Shown: positions 1 to 8,235 of the stretch, in pieces
How the letters are laid out: each line of letters starts with the position of its first letter
How positions within the stretch are numbered: position 1 is the stretch's first letter
Assembly (NCBI GenBank): GCA_937950065.1
Contig: CALFEN010000174.1
Location: 1-13,786 of the forward strand
Reading direction: 5' to 3'
Origin: an uncultured bacterium
Lineage (GTDB): Bacteria; Patescibacteria; JAEDAM01; Absconditabacterales; Absconditicoccaceae
Length of the DNA stretch: 13,786 nt
Notes under the pieces: model-generated
Seen by the model: only the letters and a program-made list of their open reading frames with translations
What the model was told of the DNA's origin: nothing
Database searches by the model: none
Made by a program: the position numbers and the translations under genes

Positions 1-47
1 GACCACCGAGATCTACACTCTTTCCCTACACGACGCTCTTCCGATCT
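1..47 (+). other. Illumina P5/TruSeq universal adapter remnant (artefact)
   Basis: These bases match the last 47 bases of the 58-base Illumina TruSeq universal/P5 adapter, from GACCACCGAGATCTACAC through to the terminal CTCTTCCGATCT. Their base composition is far richer in C and G than everything that follows, and genomic sequence starts at 48. This is untrimmed library adapter at a contig end, not biology. It happens to be open in the reading frame of the next gene, so a gene caller would add a false N-terminus to that protein. Confidence 0.98.
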
Positions 48-48
48 A

Positions 49-987
49 AAAGAAACAACAGATGAAGATAAAAACAAAACGGGGATAGACATAGAGCACT
101 CTTTCAACTGAAACTTTGAAAATAGCACCATAAACATAGGAAGTATAATAATAAACTGAACTTCCAACGTCTATATGGAGAGTACTTCAGAAGAAGATAT
201 CAAAAACCGTTTTGGGAATATATATAAACTAGATATTGACTATAAAAAAGGCTTGATTGATGACAAGTGAGACCCTCTGTCAGACAATGTTTTGGAAAAA
301 TTATTTGTAAAATTGCACTCTCATATAAAAAATAGAGAAACTTTTATAATAATTCCTGAACTATACAACTGGCGAATTTGAGAATGGCCTGTAAATATGC
401 TTATGCAGCAAATACAAAAACTCAAAGAAAAATGAGAAGCTAGAACAACTCAAGAAGAATATATCTTTGAAAATCTAAAAACCCAATCAAAAAGACTTGA
501 GAAAACAAAAGACAAAATATCATATTGTATGAGATATTTCTTTTTATTAAATTATCAACTTTCTTATCTATACAATTTTCAAACATTCAAATCTTTAATA
601 TCTCTTATAGCAAAAGATCAGCAATTAGACATTACCCATCTAATTAAATTCATAGGTCATAACGATAGTATAAAAAACGATTTCCATTTTAAATTTTTTA
701 TAGCCCCGGAGTTGATATGAACCAAAGACTATCCTAGCAAAGAATTAATAGAGCGATGAAAATTTGAAGTATTAAGTCTACCTGAAAATTTCATTACTTC
801 AGAGGTAGTGCCTGCCATGATTTATTACATATATATGGATTTTCATAAAGACATCTCAAAGATGACTCCCTGAAGTTCAAATGAAGACCTTAAGAAAACA
901 AACAATGATTTAGAAAAAAAATTCTTTGATTATAGGAAGGAATGAGTTTTTGACATATGACTTTATAATATCTCTATAGACGACTAA
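49..987 (+). CDS. Unrecognised protein, 5'-truncated
   Basis: This is a partial reading frame of 312 residues ending at TAA. It is cut at the 5' side by the contig end, and the true start is not present. It is open only if TGA is Gly, with in-frame TGA at 109, 157, 268, 379, 433, 718, 757, 871, 883, 943 and 958. The visible protein is hydrophilic and mixed alpha/beta. It begins with a short region of polar beta-like stretches (about residues 15-45, with a NIGSIIINGTS segment). A Lys/Glu-rich helical region follows around residues 115-160, then an aromatic-rich central part (YFFLLNYQLSYLYNF). There is no obvious signal peptide or classical nucleotide-binding motif in the part seen. I do not recognise a family. 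The next gene starts 81 bases downstream behind its own candidate promoter, so this may be the last gene of its unit. Confidence 0.8.
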
Positions 988-1006
988 TTCGAAAATATTT
1001 TTTGTA

Positions 1007-1034
1007 TTGAAATTGGAAAAAAAATCCTTATCAT
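1007..1034 (+). promoter_or_regulatory. Candidate promoter of the VirB2-like gene
   Basis: TTGAAA (1007-1012) and TATCAT (1029-1034) are separated by 16 bases, and the -10 ends 34 bases before the ATG at 1069. The arrangement matches the other candidate promoters of this window. Chance matches are frequent in such AT-rich DNA. Confidence 0.45.
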
Positions 1035-1068
1035 TAAAGAATAAAATTATTCTATAAATAAAAATTTC

Positions 1069-1536
1069 ATGAAAATAAAAATTTTATGACTTATATTGAT
1101 ATTTAGCATTGTATTCTCAAGTAATATATTTGAAGTAAAAGCAGAACAAGCCAACCAGCTCAGGATTATCCCAGAAAAAGAAGTAGACGACAGCACCGTA
1201 GAAAGTGCCGTAGACGCTGTTTCACAATCTGACGACGTCTGGAAAGAATACAATTCCCAATCCAAATCCCTACAAACCTGATGACAATTCGCGTCCGGTA
1301 TAATGAACTGGGACACTATATTAAATTACGCTGTATATCTTGTCAGTTTCTTTTTTCAAGTAGGAATTCTTATATGAGCTCTTATGATAATATATGCAGG
1401 TTATATATACGGAATGTGAGTTTACAAATGAGATGTTGGTAAATGAGCTTGAGCTGTAAAATTCGCGATTTGATGAGTACTTGTAGTTTTATTTTCTTAT
1501 GCTATAGTAAAACTCCTAACCTCTATGTTTTTATAA
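1069..1536 (+). CDS. VirB2/TrbC-like small membrane protein (pilin-like)
   Basis: The protein has 155 residues. The N-terminus is a typical secretion signal: Lys at 2 and 4, a hydrophobic run over 5-20, and possible cleavage after A25. A hydrophilic acidic linker (about 26-85) follows, then two hydrophobic helices (about 89-117 and 129-155). Between them lies a short loop rich in Gly and Lys. The order signal, linker, helix, small polar loop, helix is the topology of VirB2/TrbC pilin subunits, which are common in Patescibacteria. Family membership is inferred from topology and the IYAGYIYG-type first helix, not from a conserved catalytic motif. A role in a type IV secretion-like or DNA-transfer structure is therefore tentative. 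No other T4SS gene is visible here. At least nine glycines are TGA, including the pair after the linker (KSLQTGG). The ATG is chosen because it gives an intact signal peptide. Confidence 0.7.
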
Positions 1537-1543
1537 AAAAGAC

Positions 1544-1571
1544 TTGAAAAAGTTTATTTAAACAATATATT
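1544..1571 (+). promoter_or_regulatory. Candidate promoter upstream of efp
   Basis: TTGAAA (1544-1549) is followed after 16 bases by TATATT (1566-1571). The bases just upstream (AAAAAAGAC) are identical to those upstream of the candidate promoter at 4192. The leader to the efp ATG would be about 70 bases, longer than for the other promoters of the window. Confidence 0.45.
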
Positions 1572-1646
1572 ATATCATTGTTAAAAAATTTATTTATAAA
1601 AAATTAATTGTGATAACAATAGTTTTAAACATTAATTAAAAATATT

Positions 1647-2198
1647 ATGAAAATCGATACTTCCGAAGTAAAAAGATGAACAATCCTTAATATCGAGGGA
1701 AATTTATTTAGAGTAGTAGAAACTTCGCATACCCATACAGGTAGATGATGAGCTACATATGCTTTTAGAGTAAAAAACATTATCACTTGAGCTACAAACA
1801 GTTTTACTTACAAATCCTGAACTACCTTGGAACAGGCTGATGTAAACACAAAAAATGCTGTATACCTTTATAGTTCATGAGATACATATTCTTTTATGGA
1901 AAACGACAGTTCTGAAATATATGATCTTGGTGAAGATGATGTATCAGATATCAAAGACTATCTAAAAGAAAATTTAGATGTATATCTTATGATGTATAAC
2001 GATAAAGTTATTTGAGTAATACTTCCTACTACTATAACTTACAAAATCATAGAAACAGTACCAGGTGTAAAATGAAACAGAATGACAGCAGGTAAAAAAC
2101 CAGCCAAAATTGAAACATGACTTGAAGTGCAAGTACCATTGCATTACAATGAATGAGATGAGGTTGTAGTAAACACTTCTACATGAGAAATAAGCTAA
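1647..2198 (+). CDS. efp: Translation elongation factor P
   Basis: EF-P binds between the ribosomal P and E sites and relieves stalling at polyproline stretches. The 183-residue product has the usual family length and its three beta-barrel domains. The N-terminal KOW-like domain starts with KIDTSEVKRGTIL. The middle OB domain carries KNAVYLYSSGDTYSFM and YDLG. The C-terminal OB domain carries VPGVKGNRMTAGKKPAKIETG, which ends in the conserved VPLHYNEGDEVVVNTSTGEI. The domain I loop, normally PGKG with a modified Lys, reads TGRGGA here, so Arg33 sits at the modification position. Eleven of the 16 glycines are TGA, including both Gly after Arg33. Translated with the standard code the gene would stop at codon 11. 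A small gene follows after one base, suggesting co-transcription. Confidence 0.96.
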
Positions 2199-2199
2199 T

Positions 2200-2559
2200 A
2201 TGCCCAAAAAAGACAGTGTAAAACATCCATGCAGTCTAATTATGTCAAATCACGATCTAATTAAGCCTGCATGAGATTTTTGCAAACTTATACAAAAATC
2301 CTGACTCCCTATAACTAAAATAATCTCCCAACAGATAACAAATACAAACAGCGGTAGTTGAGGGACGAGAATAAGCATATCCAGGATCACTGCCGAATGA
2401 AACATTAAGGTAAACATATCTTTGGGTGGAACAAGACAGTCTATCATACTTATAGTAGATAAAAATTTTTGAGGAATAAGTTTAGATGATATAGTAAATC
2501 AGCTTGAAATACTGAAACAAAAAATTGCTACACCGCTAAAATGAATGAAAAATAAATAG
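2200..2559 (+). CDS. Unrecognised small protein downstream of efp
   Basis: This 119-residue frame ends at TAG. Its ATG lies one base after the efp stop, so the two genes are almost certainly co-transcribed and possibly translationally coupled. The protein has no signal peptide or membrane segment. A helical N-terminal half (LIKPAGDFCKLIQKSGLP) is followed by a Gly/Ser turn (NSGSGGTR). Alternating beta-like strands come next (RISISR, NIKVNISLGG, QSIILIV), then a C-terminal helix (LDDIVNQLEILKQKI) with a Lys-rich tail. This could be a small alpha/beta RNA- or ribosome-associated protein given its neighbours, but that is only context, and I do not recognise the family. Six glycines are TGA. Met15 is an alternative start, but the efp-coupled ATG is preferred. 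Confidence 0.75.
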
Positions 2560-2629
2560 TAAGATTATTTTTTAACTTTAAATCTTGATGATTTCTGAAA
2601 ATCTAAAAATAAATTAAAAAATAATCTTA
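2560..2629. repeat. 16-bp perfect inverted repeat before rlmD
   Basis: TAAGATTATTTTTTAA (2560-2575) is perfectly repeated in inverse as TTAAAAAATAATCTTA (2614-2629) around a 38-base loop. The loop holds a smaller hairpin, GATTT (2590-2594) with AAATC (2599-2603). It starts just after the stop of the 2200-2559 gene and ends 30 bases before the rlmD ATG. The right arm is not followed by a T-tract, so it is not a classical terminator. An attenuator, a processing site or transcript-end protection are all possible. Confidence 0.6.
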
Positions 2630-2659
2630 TAACACATTCTATAAATTTAGACTAAAAAA

Positions 2660-4174
2660 ATGGAAAAATTAAAAATTTTGAGAGACGTGAAAATCGAAAA
2701 AATTTGATATCAATGAATAGGACTTTCTACTAGAGAAGACGGTAAAAAAATCATCATAAAATGATGAGTCTTGCCAGGGACTATAGTAGACTGCAAAGTA
2801 ATCAGACAAAGAAAAGATTATATAGAAGCACAAGTTATAGATATCAAAGAAATGGATTTTGATTTCAAACCAAATGAAGATTTATGCTCTCATTATTTTT
2901 TTAATAAAAAATTACAAAACATAGACTCTGAAAGAACAAAATTTGGATGCTGATGATGTAAATGGCAGATACTGCCTTACGACAAACAGCTTGAACTTAA
3001 ACAGGAGATATTTTTTGATAGTTTTAGAAATATCAAAGATGTTATATCAAATTTGGAAATTAAACCTGTAGTCCCTTCTCCACTAACAGTATGATACAGG
3101 AACAAAATAGAATTTAGTTTTGGCAAGTTCATATCCAAAAAACTTGATGAAAAATATCATTGAAATTGGAATCTTTGATTTCACAAACAGTGAGAGTTCT
3201 CAAAAATTGTAGATGTAGAAAACTGTAAATTAATCTCCGACAAAGCAAATCAGATATTTGTTTATATTAAAAATTTTTTAAAGAACTCATGACTTGAGGT
3301 ATATGATCAAAAAACCCAAAAATGATTTTTTAGGCATTTGATGATAAGACAGTGATTTAATACAGACCAGATTTTAGTAATCTTATCTGTGTCAGATGCA
3401 CAGCTTGGCTCTACACAGGATAAATTAAACTGGGAAAATCTCAAACAAAGTTTAACAAAAAATTCCTTTTTGTCTGAAAACATAAAATCCTTTGTCGTGA
3501 GCTACAATAATTGACTTGCTGATGTATTCAAACCTGAAACAATAAATACAGAGATTCTACGATGAGATTGATATATTTTTGAAAAACTTATTTACTGAAA
3601 TGAAAATCCAGTGGATATAACCTTTAAAATATCTCCATTTTCATTTTTTCAGACCAACACGTTTGGTGCTCAAAAACTTTTTACAGTAGCTCAAAATTTA
3701 CTTGGTAAAACAGACTGATCATTATTGGATCTTTACTGCGGCTCCGGAAGTATATGATTGAGCTTTCTCAAACTATGATTATGTGATCAAGTATTTGGTA
3801 TAGAAATCGTTCCTGATGCAATACAGGACGCTTTTTACAATGCAAAAATTAACTGACTGGTAGAAAAATCTTACTTTACTACAGGTAAAGCAGAAAAAAT
3901 CATATTTGAAGACGATGTGATTAGAGAAAATATTGATAAAATAAAAACCGTTGTCGTAGATCCTCCAAGAGAATGACTTCACAAAAATGTTATTGATTTT
4001 TTACTAAATCTAAAAAAAAGTATTGATATAAAATTATTGTATATCTCCTGTAATCCTGTGACTATGTCAAGGGATACTAAACTTTTACTAGAGTGATTTA
4101 ACCTAAAAAATATCCAGACTGTAGACATGTTCCCTCATACAAATCATTTAGAGGTTGTAGGAGTTTTTTCCTAG
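2660..4174 (+). CDS. rlmD: 23S rRNA uracil-C5 methyltransferase, RlmD/RumA family
   Basis: This SAM-dependent enzyme methylates C5 of a uridine in 23S rRNA (U1939 in E. coli RlmD). The 504-residue product has the family order. A TRAM-like RNA-binding domain covers about 1-65, ending in the VIDIKEMDFDF strand. The iron-sulfur/Cys region is FGCGGCKWQ with C97 and C100, plus C189. The central RNA-binding domain follows, then the methyltransferase domain with SAM loop DLYCGSGSIG (357-366), VVDPPREG (D434-P436), catalytic SCNP (C464) and C-terminal HTNHLEVVGVF, where the family has its general-base Glu. The Cys that normally stands six residues before C97 is absent; C76 is the only other candidate ligand. 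At 504 residues it is somewhat longer than typical. Substrate choice (RlmD versus RlmC or TrmA type) is not certain from sequence alone. The stop is TAG. No promoter of the kind seen elsewhere lies directly upstream, so it may be read from the efp unit. Confidence 0.9.
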
Positions 4175-4191
4175 ATTTTTTTAAAAAAGAC

Positions 4192-4219
4192 TTGAAATTT
4201 TAAAAAAATCTTTTATAAT
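4192..4219 (+). promoter_or_regulatory. Candidate promoter of the pilin gene
   Basis: TTGAAA (4192-4197) and a perfect TATAAT (4214-4219) are 16 bases apart, with the -10 ending 34 bases before the ATG at 4254. The preceding AAAAAAGAC is shared with the efp promoter. This and the 7566 site are the best promoter matches of the window. Confidence 0.6.
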
Positions 4220-4253
4220 ATATATATAATATTTTAATTTATTAAATAAAAAA

Positions 4254-4913
4254 ATGAGAAATAAAAGTAAAAAAATTGCATTTACATTGGTAGAAATGCT
4301 TATCGTAGTAGTTATAATATGAATATTGGCTGCTGCTCTTATCCCAAGACTTACATGAGCACAGGAAAGATCTAGAGATGCTGCTAGAAAAGCGCATCTA
4401 AACCAATTAGTTGCAGCTTTATCTACATACAATTCTGAAAACGGTCAATTCCCTGGTACCTGATGAACTACAAAAGATGCAAACGACCTGACAGGTATTC
4501 TTATACCAAACTTTATAAAAACAATGCCTAGTGATCCACAAGTAAACAGAGTGTTTAGCTTTGCTGGTAATGCAACTACATGTTTAAGTACTGCTCCTTG
4601 AAACTATGGATATAGTCCATTAACTAGAAATTGAGCTCCACTTGCCGGTATGATAGTATGAGCAAATGTTGAGACTCCTTGAAAAAACAATAGTAACTAT
4701 GTTATCTGAACATGATATAGCGGAAGTATCCCTACTTGACTTAATACACAATGATGTATAAATTGAGTAGCTGCTGATGCTGTAGATTTGGAATTATACT
4801 TCTGTAAAACATGAGTAAAAATAGACAAAGCTGATTCCAACAAAATGTGAACTTGAGTTACAGATTGTGTAGCAAAATCAGCAACAAATCTTATGTACGT
4901 AATGATCCAATAA
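4254..4913 (+). CDS. Type IV pilin-like protein (prepilin)
   Basis: The 219-residue product starts with a short basic leader (RNKSKK). A class III prepilin signal IAFTLVEMLIVV follows: the cleavage site is predicted between A9 and F10, and Glu at mature position +5 is E14. A hydrophobic helix to about residue 30 continues into an amphipathic helix (QERSRDAARKAHLNQLVAALSTY). This is the alpha1 spine of type IV pilins and type II pseudopilins. The globular part (about 50-219) holds four Cys, which could form disulfides, and PGNYGYSP-like segments. It would be assembled in a surface pilus for attachment or DNA uptake. The residue before the cleavage site is Ala instead of the usual Gly, which prepilin peptidases tolerate only in part. 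No pilus assembly genes are in the window. About a dozen or more glycines are TGA. The gene stands alone between its own promoter and a strong terminator, and a DNA-processing gene (comM) lies beyond. Confidence 0.9.
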
Positions 4914-4933
4914 TCAAAATATAAATTTTACAT

Positions 4934-4964
4934 AAAAACTGCTATATTAAACATAGCAGTTTTT
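4934..4964 (+). terminator. Rho-independent terminator between pilin and comM
   Basis: A perfect 12-bp stem, AAAAACTGCTAT (4934-4945) with ATAGCAGTTTTT (4953-4964), surrounds a 7-base loop. A T-rich run (CTTTTTT) follows on the plus strand, and an A-rich left arm gives a T-tract on the minus strand. It lies 20 bases after the pilin stop and 58 bases beyond the end of the convergent comM gene, so it can serve both. Confidence 0.9.
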
Positions 4965-5022
4965 CTTTTTTAAAAAAATTTCTCAAGAAAACTAGTAGTC
5001 AAAGCTGAATAAACAATTTTTA

Positions 5023-6570
5023 TTATTCCTGTGAAATAAACATATTTTTAGATCTATACTGCACAGCTTCGGCAAGGTGATCTATCCCCATATTCTCATC
5101 ACCATTCATATCTGCTATTGTTCTTGCCAGTTTCAGTATTCTGTGCACAACCCTTGTAGAGAGTGTAAATCTTTGTGTGGCAGTTTTGAGGAAATTATGA
5201 GACTGTTCGTCTAGAGATATATATTTGTCTATCTCTTTGGGACCCATAGAACTATTATTTTGCAGATTCTCATCTTTAAATCTTTTTTGCTGTAATTCCC
5301 AAGCCTTTATTACTTTCTCTCTGATAGAGGCAGAGGATTCAGATTTACTCTTTTCCAAAATTTTATCTATATTTTCTCTTGGTATTTCCAGTATCATATC
5401 AAACCTATCCAACAATGGTCATGAAATTCTGGACTGGTATCTTTTAATTTCGTTAATCCCGCATTTACAGTCTTTTTCTCTGTCCTTGTAATATCAGCAT
5501 CTGCAGGGATTCATTGCACTGACAAACATAAACTGGCACGGATATTCTACTGTGCCGTGTGCACGTGAAATATTTATTTTTTTATCTTCCAGCGGCTGCC
5601 TCAAAACTTCCAGCACCTGACTTGGAAATTCCGGCAATTCATCAAAGAATAATATTCATTTATGTGCCAGTGAAATTTCTCAAGGCGTAAGATTCAATCA
5701 TCAACCTATAATAGATACTTTAGACGCTGTATGATGTATAGGTCTAAATTGTCTCTGTGTGACCAGAGGATGTTCTTTATCCAGTTTACCGACCAGTGAA
5801 TAAATCTGCGAAACTTCCAATATCTCATCAAACATCAATGGGGGCAGTATTCACGCAAGTGCCTTCGCCAAAAGTGTTTTACCACTTCCAGGTGCTCATA
5901 CCATTAGCACATTGTGCATACCTGCAGCTGCTATACTGAGTGCTCTTTTGGCAAAAAGATGACCTTTGATGTCTGCAAAATCTATATCAAAACTATCTAC
6001 ATCATTCATATCTATTTTAAAATCTCATCAGATTACAGGGTCTATAAATTCATTGTCTACAAAAAATTCTTTAATCTGCCTAAAATTATCTATCGGGAAT
6101 ATGTTTATTCATTTGATATATCCAAGTTCATATATATTTTCCTGTGGCACAAAAAAATTTTTGTATCACATTTTTAGAGCAGAAATTACTGACGGCAGTA
6201 TTCCATTTACTTTCTTGAGGTTGCCGTCCAGCCCAAGTTCTCCAAGGAAGATAGAGTCATGGATATATTCATAGTTAAAAAGATTTCATTCGTAGATCAT
6301 TAGCAGGATTGCTGCAGCCATAGGCAAATCAAATCTTGTTCAGATCTTTTTGATATCAGAGGGCGATAAATTCAAAATAATTTTACGATTAGGCATTTCT
6401 ATGCCTACATTCCTAAAAGTAGCTCTGATTCTTTCTTTGGATTCCTTGATAGCAGCATCAGGCAGTCAGACTATTTCTATATTTGGCAGGGATTTATTAC
6501 TGTCTACTTCTACCAGAACTTCGTATCCTGTAAGTCATATATTTGTGATAGTCTTTATTTTTTGTATCAT
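5023..6570 (-). CDS. comM: ComM/YifB family Mg-chelatase-like AAA+ ATPase
   Basis: ComM is a hexameric AAA+ helicase that promotes branch migration of imported single-stranded DNA during natural transformation. The 515-residue product has the family length and order. The N-terminal ChlI-like S5 fold carries GYEVLVEVD and [17 protein letters not shown]. Walker A is GAPGSGKT (225-232) and Walker B is LFFDELPEF (D310, E311). After that come [12 protein letters not shown] with further CKCG cysteines (the zinc-like loop of the family), RISGPLLDRFD, and a C-terminal Mg-chelatase domain with the [18 protein letters not shown] helix. The ATG is chosen because [18 protein letters not shown] aligns with the usual N-terminus. 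The frame upstream of it runs into TAA. The first Walker A Gly (225) is TGA. It follows the HD gene by 64 bases, and a separate promoter lies in that gap. Confidence 0.95.
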
Positions 6571-6598
6571 ATCACTAGATAAACAAATAAATGTTTTT

Positions 6599-6626
6599 AT
6601 TTTACAGAAAAAAATTTTTTATTCAA
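6599..6626 (-). promoter_or_regulatory. Candidate promoter of comM
   Basis: On the minus strand TTGAAT (6626-6621) and TAAAAT (6604-6599) are 16 bases apart, with the -10 ending 28 bases before the comM ATG. The spacing equals that of the other candidates. comM could be transcribed from here as well as from the promoter of the upstream HD gene. Confidence 0.4.
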
Positions 6627-6634
6627 GAGATTTA

Positions 6635-7330
6635 TTATTGAATTTTATCTTGTTTTTGTTTTAATAAAAAACTTATTGTTTTTTTATGGTCTTCTGTGAT
6701 ACTATTTTTTTGACTATATCTTATACTTGTCATGATAAGATTATGTAATTTTGGGAAATATTTTTCAGTCTGATTTATGATAGGAGCATAGTTTGTAAGC
6801 ATTCTTTCCAAATAATTATTTTTATTTTCGTCTGTACCCAAAAATATTGAACCGTGAGAATTCGCAAATATATCACAGGACTTATTTCTTATACTGTCTT
6901 TATCTTTTACTATCTCTTCCACATATTCTTCTATAGATAATTGTTTATCATCAAAATTTTTTGACAAAACCAAAACCTTTTGACAGCATTTCTCTCCAAA
7001 AAGTCTTTGTATCTCATCTGAAGGTGTAGGAGTATCTTCGAGGACGTCATGCAGGATACAAGCACACACATCGTCGACGCCGACATTGCCAAACTCCATA
7101 GTATATGAAGACACTAATATCGGATGATATATATATGGAGTTACATTATCTCTTCTATAAACTCATTCGTGTTTTTTCGTTGCAAAAGCAAGTGCTTCAT
7201 TTATTTTGGTTTTATCTTTTGGGGAAAATTTATTTATTTTTTCATAAAATCTTTGTTGTATTTTTGAATGTTTGAGGTTTATATTTATTTCCTGTATTAT
7301 ATAAGCTATTATTCCTTGATCACCGTCCAT
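6635..7330 (-). CDS. Stand-alone HD-domain protein, (p)ppGpp hydrolase-like (RelA/SpoT HD family)
   Basis: The 231-residue protein carries the metal-binding pattern of the RelA/SpoT hydrolase domain: HEG (H54) followed by RR and TPYIYHP (H69), then CILHDVLEDT (H94, D95, E98, D99). SDEIQRLFGEKCCQKVLVLSK follows, corresponding to the eeI-FG-V--LV--ltK segment of SpoT. No synthetase, TGS or ACT domain follows, so it resembles small alarmone hydrolases (Mesh1 type). By family knowledge it would remove pyrophosphate from ppGpp. Another HD phosphohydrolase substrate cannot be excluded. The C-terminal half is helical and unassigned. The ATG at 7330 follows an in-frame TAA closely. Only one of its eight Gly codons is TGA (the Gly after H54-E55), fewer than in neighbouring genes. 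It lies 64 bases upstream of comM on the same strand and diverges from the 7619 operon. Confidence 0.82.
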
Positions 7331-7358
7331 AATATATGATTAAATGTAATTAAATCCT

Positions 7359-7386
7359 ATATTAATCAATTTTTCAAAATAATCAA
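7359..7386 (-). promoter_or_regulatory. Candidate promoter of the HD-comM unit
   Basis: On the minus strand TTGATT (7386-7381) and TAATAT (7364-7359) are 16 bases apart. The -10 ends 28 bases before the HD gene ATG at 7330, exactly as for comM and the 10814 gene. Confidence 0.4.
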
Positions 7387-7565
7387 TAGATTTTTTATTG
7401 TAGACTACTGGAAATACCTATTTATTTGATAAAAATAATTACTTTATTAGACAAAAATATTTTCTAGTACAAAACCTTCCTATCTATATAAACCTATTTT
7501 CTTTCTTATTTTTGTATATTTTAATAATATCTTTATAAAATCTTTAGACTTAATCAGAAAAAATA

Positions 7566-7593
7566 TTGAAAAAAAGATTGATTTTTCTATAAT
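7566..7593 (+). promoter_or_regulatory. Candidate promoter of the envelope operon
   Basis: TTGAAA (7566-7571) and a perfect TATAAT (7588-7593) are 16 bases apart, with the -10 ending 25 bases before the ATG at 7619. It would drive the PH-domain, DKNYY and phosphodiester glycosidase genes together. Confidence 0.6.
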
Positions 7594-7618
7594 GTAATTA
7601 TTTATCATCAACCAAAAT

Positions 7619-8218
7619 ATGAAACAAACTCTGAAAAAAATTGAACTAGAGAAAGCTATTGAAACTTTTGGAGAAGACAACGTCTTATTGGTAGAAAGAT
7701 GTCCTATCTTTCCTATCATAAAAATACTTTTACCAGCTTTTATCTTTGTATTCATATTATCATGATTTATTAGTCTATGATATTATTATTTTGAGGATAA
7801 TATACAAATCATATGGTGACTTTGGACGACTTTTATATTGCTAATAGCCTTTTTTATCAAATATGTAATTGATAAAATATTGGATTATAAAAGAGACTTT
7901 ACACTAATCACCCCAAATGGAATACTCACTTACAAACAATATGGCTTATTCAATGCAAAAATTAAAGAAATACCTATAAGCTATATAAAATATCTAAATG
8001 CCGAATACGCTGGTATTTTATGAAAAATTTTTAAATACGGAATACTGGAATTTATTACAGACAACATCTTTGGAGAGCCATTAAATAAGGCAGAAATATT
8101 GGGATCCAAAACAAAACTTACCTATGTAAAATATCCGGAAAGGCTAAAAGGAAAAGTCGAAGCTATGCTTTTTGCTCAAAAAAAGATTGAAAAATTTAAC
8201 GTAAAGGATTATTTATAA
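7619..8218 (+). CDS. Membrane protein with bacterial PH domain (YdbS/DUF304-like)
   Basis: The 199-residue protein has a cytoplasmic N-terminus of about 32 residues and two membrane helices (about 33-55 and 63-83). A soluble domain follows, starting DYKRDFTLITPNGILTYKQ and continuing through KEIPISYIKYLNAEY to LGKIFKYGILEF. The pattern of a strand with T-xx-G, then eIP...I, then G---FkyG-ieF is that of bacterial PH-like domains (bPH_2, YdbS type). These membrane-tethered domains have no established enzymatic role. Sequence similarity is weak, so the family call rests on this pattern and topology. It is the first gene of a tight unit: the DKNYY lipoprotein starts 17 bases later, and the phosphodiester glycosidase follows. 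Four of about twelve glycines are TGA, three of them in or near the helices. Confidence 0.72.
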
Positions 8219-8235
8219 CAGCAGTTACAATCAAA

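Larger units (their letters stand above)
7331..7618. promoter_or_regulatory. Divergent intergenic region
   Basis: This 288-base AT-rich stretch separates the leftward HD-comM pair from the rightward three-gene envelope operon. It holds one candidate promoter at each end (7359-7386 minus and 7566-7593 plus). The middle 180 bases show no gene, tRNA or strong hairpin. A reading frame antisense to the next gene reaches in from the right, but it has no coding character. Confidence 0.6.

Noticed and set aside
1607..1620. ATTGT-GATA-ACAAT palindrome upstream of efp, resembling part of a lac operator
   Set aside because: The arms are only 5 bp, the operator spacing is wrong and no LacI-type gene is present; a chance palindrome in AT-rich DNA.
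7480..7755. 91-codon minus-strand reading frame with hydrophobic segments
   Set aside because: It is antisense to the start of the PH-domain gene and its promoter; hydrophobicity comes from the A/T-rich complement.
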